DNA from: Haplomitrium mnioides
Lineage: Eukaryota > Marchantiophyta > Haplomitriopsida > Calobryales
Assembly (NCBI GenBank): GCA_049999725.1
Contig: JBNGIS010004247.1
Location: 473,634 to 537,633, forward strand
Direction of reading: 5' to 3'
DNA length: 64,000 nucleotides
How positions within the stretch are numbered: position 1 is the first letter of the stretch; every line of letters begins with the position of its first letter. The translations under genes and the position numbers were made by a program. Shown here one piece after another: positions 1-9,664 of this stretch. Below the pieces are notes generated by a model that saw only the letters and a program-made list of their open reading frames with translations, did no database searches and had not been told where the DNA came from.

Positions 1-42
<42 letters not shown>
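1..42. repeat. (TA)n microsatellite at window edge
   Basis: Uninterrupted TA dinucleotide repeat of at least 42 bases. It begins at or before the window edge, so its full length is unknown. Confidence 0.97.
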
Positions 43-45
<3 letters not shown>

Positions 46-2164
46 GTCAAACATCTCTCAATTGATTACAACTGTCGTGTGCACCTCCCTCACTATACCC
101 CCCTCTTAAACCAAATGGTCTTTTTGTAAACCTCCTTATGTATGAATGCTTATTTGTATTCTTGGTAGGTTTGACATTAGAACATTCGGTAAGAGAACAA
201 TCGCACGAGGGGCTGGCAAGACCAGATCTCAAGCTGAAGGCAGATTGAGTTGCTACGTTTGAATCTTGGTGGAGTGTTGTTGTTTGATCAACAATCATCC
301 CTTCTTCAGGTTGATCTCAAGCATCCAAGGATTCCATCAACAATTGTTTCACCCTTTGCTGCCTTGTTGGTACTCATAACAATCCATTCTTTAGGAAACA
401 ACAAGTTGATATTGCTTGAGTTTTCCCTCTTGCTTCGAATTTGCCTATGCAGTTTGCTTCAAATATGTATGCGTTGTAGTTGCCTGCTTGCAAGCTGTAG
501 CCTTGAATCTACCTACCAGCTAATTTACCCTTGCAAGCAACTTTGAATGCTCCTATGAGTTGCCTCATCACCTCTTGTGAGTTTATTTCATTTGCACCCA
601 CCATTCAGTTCTTCATAATAGGCTTTAGTGCTTTGGGCTTCATCTGTGAGACTCATTTTGCAAACAAGCTTCCCTACCAACTGCGATTGTATGGCACAAG
701 CTTTGATTTCGGGGCATCAATGAGCTTTGATTTGGAGAATTGATTTGTAGCTTGCAGAGGTCACGATTGATAGGGCCTAGTACCCCCCACCTCAGATCAC
801 AACCATCTCAAGCATTTTTATGGTGGCAAGTTTATTCGGGGCCTACAAAATCTATTTCTTGCTTCCTCCGAGTCAGACCTCTCCTTCAACTTGCAAGCTC
901 TCCTTTGATTAGCAAGGGTAAGTTTGAGCAAGAGGAGGCTCCCCTTCCTTTGGAAGCTTCATTCTGCGAAGGCACTATTTGCCCTTGAGGGCTCTCAAAG
1001 GAACATATAGAGCTTCCGAATAGAGCCTTGAGGGCTGAACTTGTGATTGGGATTGGTACAAGGTCCAGTTAAACTTCATTTTGGGGATTCTGATCAAAGT
1101 TACTCATTTTAGCAAGAGCCTCAAAAACATTTGTGACAGAATAAATTTTGAACCTCTCTGCCAGAATCGTTCAAGGTTCTCTTTTTGCATGCTTGCAGGA
1201 GGGCATCGATGAACTTTGATTTGGTGTCAAAGGCTTGAGCAATCAAGCAGTGGGTTTTGAGAGGACTTAGAGTGTCGGTTTTCGAGGGCTATAAGTAGCA
1301 TCAAACTTTGAAGGTAGAGCTTCCACACAAAGTTGTGAGTGTGAGATTTTTGGAGCAGAGCTTTTGGGTAAGGATCCTTAGTTCCTACCAAGGCTCTACT
1401 CTATGTATTAAGCTCTACTCTAAGTGAAAGGCTTCTCCTACCCGATTGGTAGCATGTAGGACATGGTGTGAATTCACTTGATCAAATTATGGACTCAACT
1501 AGCTATGGTGTGGTTTGAATTGGATAGGGGGTGGACTTAACTGGACAAGGTGTGGATCTAACTAGACAAGTTGGGAGTAGGAGAAACACTCGTCCTATGG
1601 AGCAGACATCTGGAGATGGGCTGGGATGTAAGTAGTAGACATAGGTGATCAATTGATGAGAGTGTGGACCTGGTAAGGAGCCAAGATGGAGACTCACATG
1701 GCATGGCGTGAATGAGAAAGGCATTTAGTGAAGTAGGCACACTGAGCACTCATGAGGCAAGGCTTGGGTAGAAGGGGTGATCAATTACACAGGGGACCTT
1801 AGGCACCCCGAGCACTCATGAGAGGAGCACTATTTGAGATCGGGGGCTTAGATGCGAGTAGAAGGTCATGTGGGCCTACAATCTCAGATTGAGATTTGCA
1901 TGTTTGGAGACTTCTGAAGGGATACATTGCATGGGTTCACTGGTATGGGCAGGAATGGACAAGGGCATAGAGAAAAGAAGGGGATCTCTCCGAGATAGGG
2001 GTCTCAAGGTGGCACATGACTCATCTTGAGTCAAACACTAGAGCTCCTCTCTTTAGCACCTTTTCTCTTTGATTTTTCCGTGTGTTGAGCCCCACGCAGA
2101 AGGCACTAAAATGCTAACTTGACAAGAAAACAAAAACAATAGAGGTAGCGGACATGAGGACTTA
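43..2164. other. Unclassified repeat debris, no supported gene
   Basis: No reading frame here looks like a real protein; the open frames are short and lack recognisable motifs. Around 650-1000 phrases built on CTTGCAGAGGTC and GCTTTGATTTGGAG recur. Their reverse complements (GCAGACCTC, CAAATCAAAGC) recur near 51.3-51.4 kb and 55.4-55.6 kb, so the same dispersed repeat is probably present in opposite orientations. A phrase GAGCACTCATGAG occurs twice (about 1744 and 1809). I cannot place an element boundary before the LTR that starts at 2165. Confidence 0.5.
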
Positions 2165-2734
2165 TGTCAGCTAGTGATATGGGGCAGTAAGGAAGAATTC
2201 AGGAGATCAGAGGTGGCATTGGCACAATTTCCCTCTTGTAAGTATTAAAGTACCTTGGAAGCAGCGGATCGACTCCAATCAGTGAGTACAAACAGATTGT
2301 CGGGATCCAAGGAGTGGAATGGGATCGTTTTGGAAGGAGAGAAGGGAGCTGTAGTAGCCAACAAGTGAGAGGCACCACTAATTTTTGGTTGAAGCAGAAG
2401 AGAACCTGTAAGTATCATCAGATGCAGGAATCAATGCCCTAGTAGGAGGAAAGGAGGGCGACCTTTAAAGTAAGGAAGGAGCGGGGGTCGAAGGAGGAGG
2501 ATCGAAGCTACGGGGCGGAGATCGAAGAGCGCTAACAAGTGAGGGAGACCGCAGACAAGGAAAGGCCATAGGGCACGCCTTCATATGTCGCGCACCAGAA
2601 ACAGGAATCGAGAAGAGAAAGGAGGGGCCAGGGCCTTCGTGAGCAGTGACTAGGCCGAAGGTCGAGGGATGCTCTAATCTCTTAGGCGTTAAATAGGTTC
2701 TACGGGGGTCCGCAACCCCTTCCTTCAGTGTCCA

Positions 2735-2960
2735 CGAGTTTTTGCGGAAATGTGGCAGGCGTAGGAGTGTCTGCTGGCCTTTGTGGAAACTTGGCGTCTT
2801 CGGAGGGCTCCGAGAGATTCAATGGAAATGTGGCGTCTCGAGGGTGTCCGTGGGGCTCTGCGGAGATGTGGCAGGCCCAGGGTGTCCGTGGGCTTCAGCG
2901 AAGACGTGGCAGACGCACGAGGCCCTTGGGTCTTTGTGGAAACATTGCCGACGTGGGGGT
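2735..2960 (+). repeat. GC-rich tandem subrepeats with ACGTGGC motifs (5' LTR A)
   Basis: Imperfect units of roughly 40-55 bp built around GCGGAAACGTGGC...GTGTCCGCGG. The equivalent block in the 3' LTR is 7690-7905, and a related block occurs in element G (52.2-52.7 kb). Several ACGTGGC cores here have become ATGTGGC, as expected from CpG decay. Confidence 0.75.
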
Positions 2961-3114
2961 GTCCACGGTCTTCTTCGGAACCTAAGGTCAGCGCGGCGGT
3001 TAAGCTTCCCCGTTGAAAATGGCGTCAGACAACGCTCCCTCAAAAACGTGGCGTCCTCATAGATGTCTGGGAGATTCAGCAGACACATGGCACTTTGGAG
3101 GAGCTCGTTAGATT

Positions 3115-3440
3115 CTTCGGGACTAGGTCAGCGCAACGGTCCACCTTCTCTATTGAAAATAGCGTCGGACGGTACGGCTTGGGATTACATGGAGCTTTGA
3201 CAGAGCCCATTGGATCCTTCGGGTCAGAGAGACGTCAACCACGGACGGAGGTCAATGCGGCGGTCCGCCTTCCTTGTTGAAAACGACATTGGATGACGCG
3301 ACCTCAAATTTCGTGGTGCTTTGGCAGAGTTCGTTGGATCATTTGAGTCAGAGAGAAGTCAACCACGGACGGAGGTCAGCACGGCGGTCTACCTTCCCTG
3401 TTGAAAACATCGTCGGACAGCAACCACGAAAGACAATCAA
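3115..3440 (+). repeat. About 120-bp tandem subrepeat (5' LTR A)
   Basis: Repeated blocks reading GTCAACCACGGACGGAGGTC, then a CGGTCCACCTTCC segment, then GTTGAAAACG.CGTCGGAC. The 3' LTR carries the same array at about 8050-8400. Its reverse complement corresponds to the repeated GTGGAAGTTGGACCGT blocks in the LTRs of element C. Confidence 0.75.
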
Positions 3441-4711
3441 CCTTGGATAAGTGGCACTTCGGAGGAGTCTGAGGGATCCTTCGGACTTCCCTGTCCGTTG
3501 GATTCTTCATATTGGGATCGGTGGTCAACTACGGAACAAGATCAATGCGCCGGTCCAACTTCCAGATTGAATGCAACGTTGGACGGCAACAAAAGAGGAA
3601 AAGTCAACAATGGACTATGGGTTCCTCTGGGTTCTATGGACTCGAATCTATGGGAATCTTCAAACTCAAATCCGCAAGATTCCTTCGGACTCTTTTTCCG
3701 CAAGATTCTTTGAAACTCTGTTCCGTGGGGTTCTTCGGACTTGGTTTCACGAGAATCTTTAGAATCTTAGTCCACGAGATTCCTTGGACTCGACCCCATA
3801 TGACCGTTGTACTTGGAAGAATTTTGCGAATAGACGGGACAGGTGTCGCCACGTCTGGGTCCGAGCCTAACAGGAATAACTACTTTTTCAAATGGGAAGC
3901 ATTTGGAGAGGCGGAAGCTGGAGGAGTATTTATCAACGGGCTTTGAATTTGATCAGGTTGGTCTACAAGCAAGCTAAAGACGCGCAAGCAATCTCGGGAC
4001 AAGGAAGACACAACGAGGTAAGGCAGAAGGGGATTCAAGTGAGAATTTACGTGAGGTGAGTGTACTCATGTAGGAGGCTAGCAAGGGTAGAGGTGGACTG
4101 AAGGGGTGCCGAGTGGGTGAGGAGCTCTAGAGGCTCAAGCAATCCAAGTGAACTCATCCATGCGGGTGGACCTGTGGCGAAGGTGAATTGATATGAAAGA
4201 TTTGAAGAGAATCCATTCTGTTGAGAATTTAGGAGAGGCTGCCAAGTGCGATCTTGGGGTCGTCTCTGCATCCTCTGTGCGGGAGCATCAACCTAGAGTG
4301 TTGGGAGTGTGCTATGGTGTTATCTTTCAAGTGGAGCTAAGAAGAAGGTAGCTACATTAGTACCTGCACACTGCGGAGAAGACCTATTCGAGGCTCAGAG
4401 GTGGAGTGAGCTACTAGTAGTCGGGAGGATAGTCTTTTTGAGGTGGAACTGAAAGAAATCCTCTTCCGAGCCCGAGGAAGTAAATACAGGGCTTCTCGCG
4501 AGGGAAGTTAAAAAACTATATGGAAGAAGGGTGTGTGTGTGTGTGGAGATTGACAGGAAGATCAAGGTGGTAAGCTAAGGAAGGTGGAGTCTGCTAGGAA
4601 GGTCAGTCCCAGTGGTCTTGCGAGGCCTCTTATTTTGGTGAAGTGCAAGGAGTGTGTATGTTTGTAATTGTGTATGAGTGTGTTAGATAGATTTGAATTT
4701 TGTTATATTGT

Positions 4712-4985
4712 ACAAGAGACAATTAGAACTAGGATCATACAAGTACGAGTTGTTTAGACCCTAGGATAGCCTGTGAAGGGGGAGTCAAATCCCTTGACAT
4801 AGTTCTATAACTCTAGGGTCATTTCATTGTGCTCCTGAACTTTGTTTTATTGTGTAAGAACCATTCAAGACTAGAAGTAGCCAGGAATTGTATTTGTTCA
4901 GACCCTCAAACAACCCTACGAGGGGGAGTCAAGTCCCTTGTCATTGTTTCGTGACACAAGGGTCATTACATTCTGCTCTTGAAGT
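4712..4985 (+). repeat. Imperfect tandem duplication of about 130 bp near the 5' LTR end
   Basis: Two consecutive units share TTGTTTAGACCCT / TTGTTCAGACCCT, a GGGGGAGTCAA.TCCCTTG block, then AGGGTCATT.CATT.TGCTC. Each unit carries a purine run resembling the element's own polypurine tract, with a CCCTT that could pair back to it. The 3' LTR ends before this region, so it cannot be compared. Confidence 0.7.
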
Positions 4986-5262
4986 GTAAAGAAGGCAGTT
5001 AGGGCCAGATTTGGGACCCCTGAATTACATTGAAGATTCCCACAACGATACTTAGGTTTGTGTGTATGTATATTCTAGCATTGTGGGTGAATGAGCAAAT
5101 TGGCTGTTGTTGTGAATGTTGAGGTGAGGAAAGGGCTGGTAAGGTAAAGAGAGATTCCTTAAAGCCTCAAAGTGATAACTAGATAAGGGCCATCTCACAA
5201 AAGAACCTTAATCCCCTGTTTTTGTCCCTCCCAGTCTTCTAAGTGGTACATGTGAAGATTAA

Positions 5263-5277
5263 TGCCAGAAGGAGGGG
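5263..5277 (+). other. Primer-binding site of element A
   Basis: TGCCAGAAGGAGGGG lies twelve bases after the LTR end. It matches the site of element C (TGGCGCTAGAAGGAGGG, minus strand, 25437-25453) and that of element G (GGCCTGAAGGAGGGG, 55125-55139). All three occupy the same place next to an LTR. I do not assign the tRNA. Confidence 0.7.
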
Positions 5278-5392
5278 AGTGACATAAATTTCTGGAGCTA
5301 GAAGGAGGGCGAAGGTTTGCACAAACCTGAGACCAACCTGAGGCCAAGTTATCATCCTTCGAAGGAGTAAAATTTTCCCCTCAATTGAGGCA

Positions 5393-6499
5393 ATGAGCCA
5401 TAACCGCACTGGAAGGAGAAGACAGGCTAAGTATGTGTCGGAATACTCTTCTGATAGTTCAAGCAACAATGAGAAAATAGAGGAGAGCTTTGCATCTACT
5501 GTGGAAAGTGATAGTGACTTTGCTTGCAGCAGCTCTGATGATCAAAGATCTTCGAGAAGGAAGAAGCAGAAAAAGGAGCAAAAGATCAAAAAGGCTGCCA
5601 AGGGAAGGGGGGCTCACTAAGTGGAATTGAGCTCAAAGATAGAGGTAATGCAAGCCTTCCTTGCGAGCATCAAACCAAATATGGAAAAAGGGACATGTAC
5701 CTCCCAAGCTGGACAACCAGATAGGTGGGTCGGAAACCGACCCCCAAAAATGATTGTTATGGTGTGCTGGAATTGTGGTCAGCTTGGATATGTTTCTTCC
5801 AACTGCCCGAAACCATGAGGGCAGAAGTATGAGCATCTAATCGCAATACATTCCCAATATGGAGAGGAGGAAGCAGTCCAGATAAAGGGGGAAACCTCTA
5901 CCTCAGAGGACTGTTACCAAATAAGGGCCAAAGCAAGATCCAAGTCTCACAAGAGGAGCAAGTGCAAGAAGGGGCGAAAGGTTAAGAAATCTACAAATCA
6001 AGTGTGGTCACCCACAAGTGATTGTGAATACGAGGCGGAAGACCCCACCTGGTTTCACCAGACACAACCAAAAGCGAAGGGAGAATTGCTTGGTGCCTCG
6101 GAGGTGACTCATGAGAACAGGGCAGACAAAGCAAACCTAAGGCATGTCACGGAGCAGCAATTGCTAGGCAATCCAAATGAGCTCAAAGAGGTGGGAGCAT
6201 CCATGGTAGCGGTGCAGAATCTTACTCCTTGCATCGTTCGGGCTGAGGCGGAAGAATCAGAACTAGAAGAAGAGGAATCTGCACACATAATAAGGGACCA
6301 AGGAAGGGCCCTACTAGAGAAAGGAAGGGAGGTCACAACTAGACCTCATTCCCTACAAGAGGAGGAGCCCCCGGAAGACCAATGTCGGTTGAGCCCCGAA
6401 CTCGAGCTAAGAGGGGAGTTGACATCAGTGTACCCGGTTGGGGGTAAGCATGATGAGCAACTGCCAAGTGTCGTCGAGTTAGAGCCTCCTCAGTGGTAA
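5393..6499 (+). pseudogene. Partial Gag of element A, with two in-frame stops
   Basis: A single frame starting at ATG 5393 runs to 6499, broken only by TAA at 5618 and TGA at 5816. It encodes a basic start, a Ser/Asp/Glu-rich stretch and Lys/Arg runs (codons 1-75), then a short helix-like segment. A zinc knuckle (CWNCGQLGYVSSNC, about 5767-5808) follows with His replaced by Tyr. A charged tail contains SEDCYQ and DPTWFH. Element C on the minus strand has the same order: acidic Ser-rich stretch, a NCGQLGHISSN knuckle, SEDCYR, NPKWFH. Compared with C, the retroviral-type capsid domain and the first knuckle (with about 75 residues around it) are missing. Function as an intact protein is unlikely in this copy. 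Confidence 0.8.
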
Positions 6500-7104
6500 A
6501 ATGCACGATAATCGAAATGCGCAATTGCAGCTCAGAGGACCCAAAATTATTGAAAGATGAACCCCATCTCAATCCAAAGAAGAAGCTCGCCTTAAGCCAG
6601 CCCAAGGATCTTGTTGTCATTGAAGAAATCATTACGAGCAGCCCCGCCACCACCAACGTTGTATATAGTTTTACTTTTATAGGCCCTATGTACCGTACCT
6701 ATGTTTGTGCTTGTTTTGCCATCTGTTCCATGTGGGTGAGTGTTGTGGGTACCCCGAGGCTATGGGAGAAGGGCCAGCAAAGTGATCCCAAGTCTGAGGG
6801 TGGTTTCATGGACCAGAAGGGAATGCAGCAAGGTATGTTGCTGCACAGATATGGTATCCACCTCAAACTAGAATTTGGAGACAACTTTTGTATGGGATCC
6901 AGAGAAGAGGTTGAGGGAGGTGAATGTGCGGGGGTAAAATGATTTTGTGAATGGGTTAAGGTGTGTTGGGTGCATGAGTGTGTGTGGGTGTTTGTGGAAT
7001 TGCACTTCAACAACTGTGGATTAGCCAAGCAATGACCGCTGCGGAGGGGGCAACCAACGGAACTGATGTACGGGGGAGGGTGTTCGCGAGGTCGCTTCAC
7101 ACTT
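6500..7104 (+). other. Non-coding 3' internal region of element A
   Basis: Between the gag relic and the polypurine tract no frame shows protease or polymerase motifs. The open frame at 6493-6942 has no recognisable domain and is probably untranslated leader-like or decayed sequence. A GTGTGTGGGTG-rich stretch lies near 6970-6990. Confidence 0.5.
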
Positions 7105-7117
7105 GAAGGGGGAGTTA
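7105..7117 (+). other. Polypurine tract of element A
   Basis: GAAGGGGGAGTTA lies directly before the TG of the 3' LTR. The plus-strand priming tract of element C (AAAAGGGGAGTTA on the minus strand, 19580-19593) is almost the same and is also followed by TGTCAGC. Confidence 0.85.
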
Positions 7118-9664
7118 TGCCAGCTAGTGACATGGGGCACTAAGGAAGAATTCAGGAGATCAGAGGTGGCATTGGTACAATTTCCCTCTAGTAAGTATTA
7201 AAGTACCTTGGAAGCAGTGGATCGACTCCAATTAGTGAGTACGAATGTATTACAAGGATCCAAGGAGTGGAATATGATTATTTTGGAAGGAGAGAAGAGA
7301 GATGTGGTAGCCAGCGAGTGGGGGGCACCACTAAATTTTGGCGGAAGCAGAAGAGAACCTGTAAGTATCATCGGATGCAGGAATCGATGCCCTAGCAGGA
7401 GGAAGGGAGGGCGACCTCAGAAGTAAGGAAGGAGCGGGGGTCGGAGGAGGAGGATCGAAGGTATGGGGCGGAGATCGAAGAGTGCTAACGGGTGAGGAGG
7501 ACCGCAAACATGGAAAGGCCATAGGGCACGTCTTCAGATGCCACACACCAAAAGCAGGAATCGGGAAGAGAAAGGAGGGGCCAAGGCCTTCGTGAGTAGT
7601 GACTACGCCGAGGATCGGGGGCACTCCGATCCCTCAGACGTTAGACGGGTTCTACTGGGGTCTGCGACCCCTTCCTTCAGTGTATGCGAGTCTTTGCGGA
7701 AACGTGGTAGGCGTAGGAGTGTCCGCGGGCCTTTGCGGAAACTTGGCGTCTACGGAGGGCTCCGAGAGATTCAATGGAAACGTGGCGTCTCTAGGGTGTC
7801 CATGGGGCTCTGCGGAGACGTGGCGGGTTCAGAGTGTCCGTGGGCTTCAGCAGAGACGTGGCAGACGTAGGAGGCCCGCAGGAAAATGTGAAAACGTGGC
7901 TGGCATAGGGGTGTCCGCGGTCTTCTTCAGAACCTTAGGTCAATGTGGTGGTCAAGCTTCCACAATGAAATGGCGTCGGATGACACTCCATAGGAAACGT
8001 GGCGTCCTCACAGGTGTCTGGGAGATTCAACGGACACGTGGCACTTCGGAGGAGCCTGTTGGATTCTTCGAGACCAGGTCAGCGCGACGATCCACCTTCC
8101 ATGTTGAAAAAGGTATTGGACGGCGTGACCTCGGATTACGTGGAGCTTCGATAGAGCCCATTGGATCCTTCAGGTCAAAGAGAAGTCAACCACGGACAGA
8201 GGTTAACGCAGCGGTCCACATTCCTTGTTGAAAACGGCGTTGGACGGCGCGGCCTCGGATTATATGGCGCTTCGGTAGAGCCCGTTGGATCCTTTGGGTC
8301 AAAGAGAAGTCAACCACGGACGGAGGTTAGCGTGGCGGTTCACCTTCCCTATTGAAAATGACGTCGAACGACATCCACGGAAGAAAGTCAGCCTTCAACA
8401 CGTGGCACTTCAAAGGAGTCTGAGGGATCCTTCAGACTTCCTTGTCTATTGGATTCTTAGGATTGGGATATGTGGTCAACTACGGAACAAGGTCAATCCG
8501 CCGGTCCAACTTTCAGGTTGAATACGGCGTCAAACGGCGACAAGGGAGGAAAAGTCAACAACAGGCTCTGGGTTTCGTTGGGTTTTGCAGACTCGGATCC
8601 ATGGGAATCTTCAGACTCAAATTCGTGAGATTCCTTCGAACTCCTTTTCTGCGGGATTCTTCGGAACACTATTCTGTGGGGCTGTTCGAATTTGGTTCTA
8701 CGGGAATCTTCGAAATCTCAGTCCACGAGATTCCTTGGACTTGACCCCATATGACTGTTGTACTTGGAAGCATTCTACGAATAGATGGTATAGGTGTTAC
8801 CACGTCTAGGTCCAAGCCTAACGAAAATAACTACCTTTTCAAACGGGAAGGATTCAGCGGGGCGGAAGCTGGAGGGGTATACATTGACAGGCTTCGAATT
8901 CGATTAGGTTGGTGTGCAAGCAAGCTAGAGACGCGCAAGCGATCTCAAGACAAGGAAGACGCAATGAGGTAAGGCAGAAAGGGATTCCAGTGAGAATTTA
9001 TGAAAGGCAAGTGTATTCGCGCAAGGGGCTAGCATGGGTGGAGGTGGAATGGAGGGGTGCCGAGAATCGCTAGGTGAGGAGCTCTAGAGGCTTGGGCGAT
9101 CCAAGTGAACTCATCCCTATAGATGGACCTATGGCAGAGGTGAATTGATATGGGAGATTTGAAGGGGATCCGTTCTGATGAGAATTCGGGAGAGGTTGCC
9201 AAGTGGGATCTTGGGGTTGTCTCTGCATCCTCTATACGGGAGCATCAACCTAGAGTGCTCGGAGTGTGCTTTGGTGTTATCTTTCAAGTGGAGCTAAGAA
9301 GACAGTAGTTGTGTCAGTGTCTACGCATTGTGGAGAAGACCTATTCGAGGCTCAGAGGTGGAATGAGCTACTAGTAGTCGGGAGGACTATCTTCCAGAGG
9401 TGGAAGTGAAAGAAATCCTCTTCCGAGCATGAGGAAGTAAATCCAGGGCTTCTTGCGAGTGAAATTAAAAAACTATCTGGAAGAAGGGTGTGTGTGTGTG
9501 GGGATTGATAGGACGATCAAGGTGGTAAGTTGAGGAAGGAAGGAGTCTGCTGGGAAGGTCAGTCCCAGTGGTCCTATGAGGCCTTTGATTTTGGTGAAGT
9601 GTAAGGAGTGTGTATGTTTGTAATTGTAAATGAGTGTGTTAGATAGATTTGAATTCTGTTATAT
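7118..9664 (+). repeat. Element A 3' LTR, truncated
   Basis: Begins TGCCAGCTAGTGACATGG and is colinear with the 5' LTR up to ...AATTCTGTTATATTA near 9664. After that the sequence is unrelated to the remaining 0.55 kb of the 5' LTR. It carries the GC-rich units (7690-7905) and the 120-bp subrepeats (8050-8400) in the same order. More ACGTGGC motifs are intact here than in the 5' copy. Confidence 0.85.

Larger units (their letters stand above)
2165..5250 (+). repeat. Element A 5' LTR
   Basis: Starts TGTCAGCTAGTG and is placed by alignment to the 3' LTR at 7118, which begins TGCCAGCTAGTG directly after a polypurine tract. The end is set at TACA (5247-5250), twelve bases before the primer-binding site; alignment to the 3' LTR supports it only as far as about 4695. 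The LTR contains GC-rich short repeats (2735-2960), longer subrepeats (3115-3440) and a 130-bp duplication near its end. Open frames inside it, up to about 144 codons, are treated as LTR sequence. Confidence 0.8.
2165..9664 (+). mobile_element. Element A: non-autonomous, gag-only LTR retrotransposon with giant LTRs
   Basis: Two long direct repeats (2165-5250 and 7118-9664) flank an internal part of only about 1.87 kb. A primer-binding site follows the left LTR and a polypurine tract precedes the right one, fixing the plus orientation. The internal part encodes a broken partial Gag and nothing resembling protease, reverse transcriptase, RNase H or integrase. The plan resembles the published TR-GAG class of plant elements, except that the capsid portion of Gag is also missing. 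The first 125 bases of the two LTRs differ at seven positions, five of them transitions, so the copy is not recent. The right LTR lacks its last 0.55 kb, and no target duplication could be identified. Confidence 0.85.

Noticed and set aside
1-42. Telomere or origin at the window start
   Set aside because: A plain TA repeat; no plant telomere motif (TTTAGGG) is present.
2728-3088. Overlapping Arg/Gly-rich open frames on both strands
   Set aside because: They fall in the GC-rich LTR subrepeats, recur in the other LTR with changed frames, and show no domain.
5239-5469. Minus-strand open frame opposite the start of gag
   Set aside because: Shadow of the plus-strand gag relic; no motif of its own.
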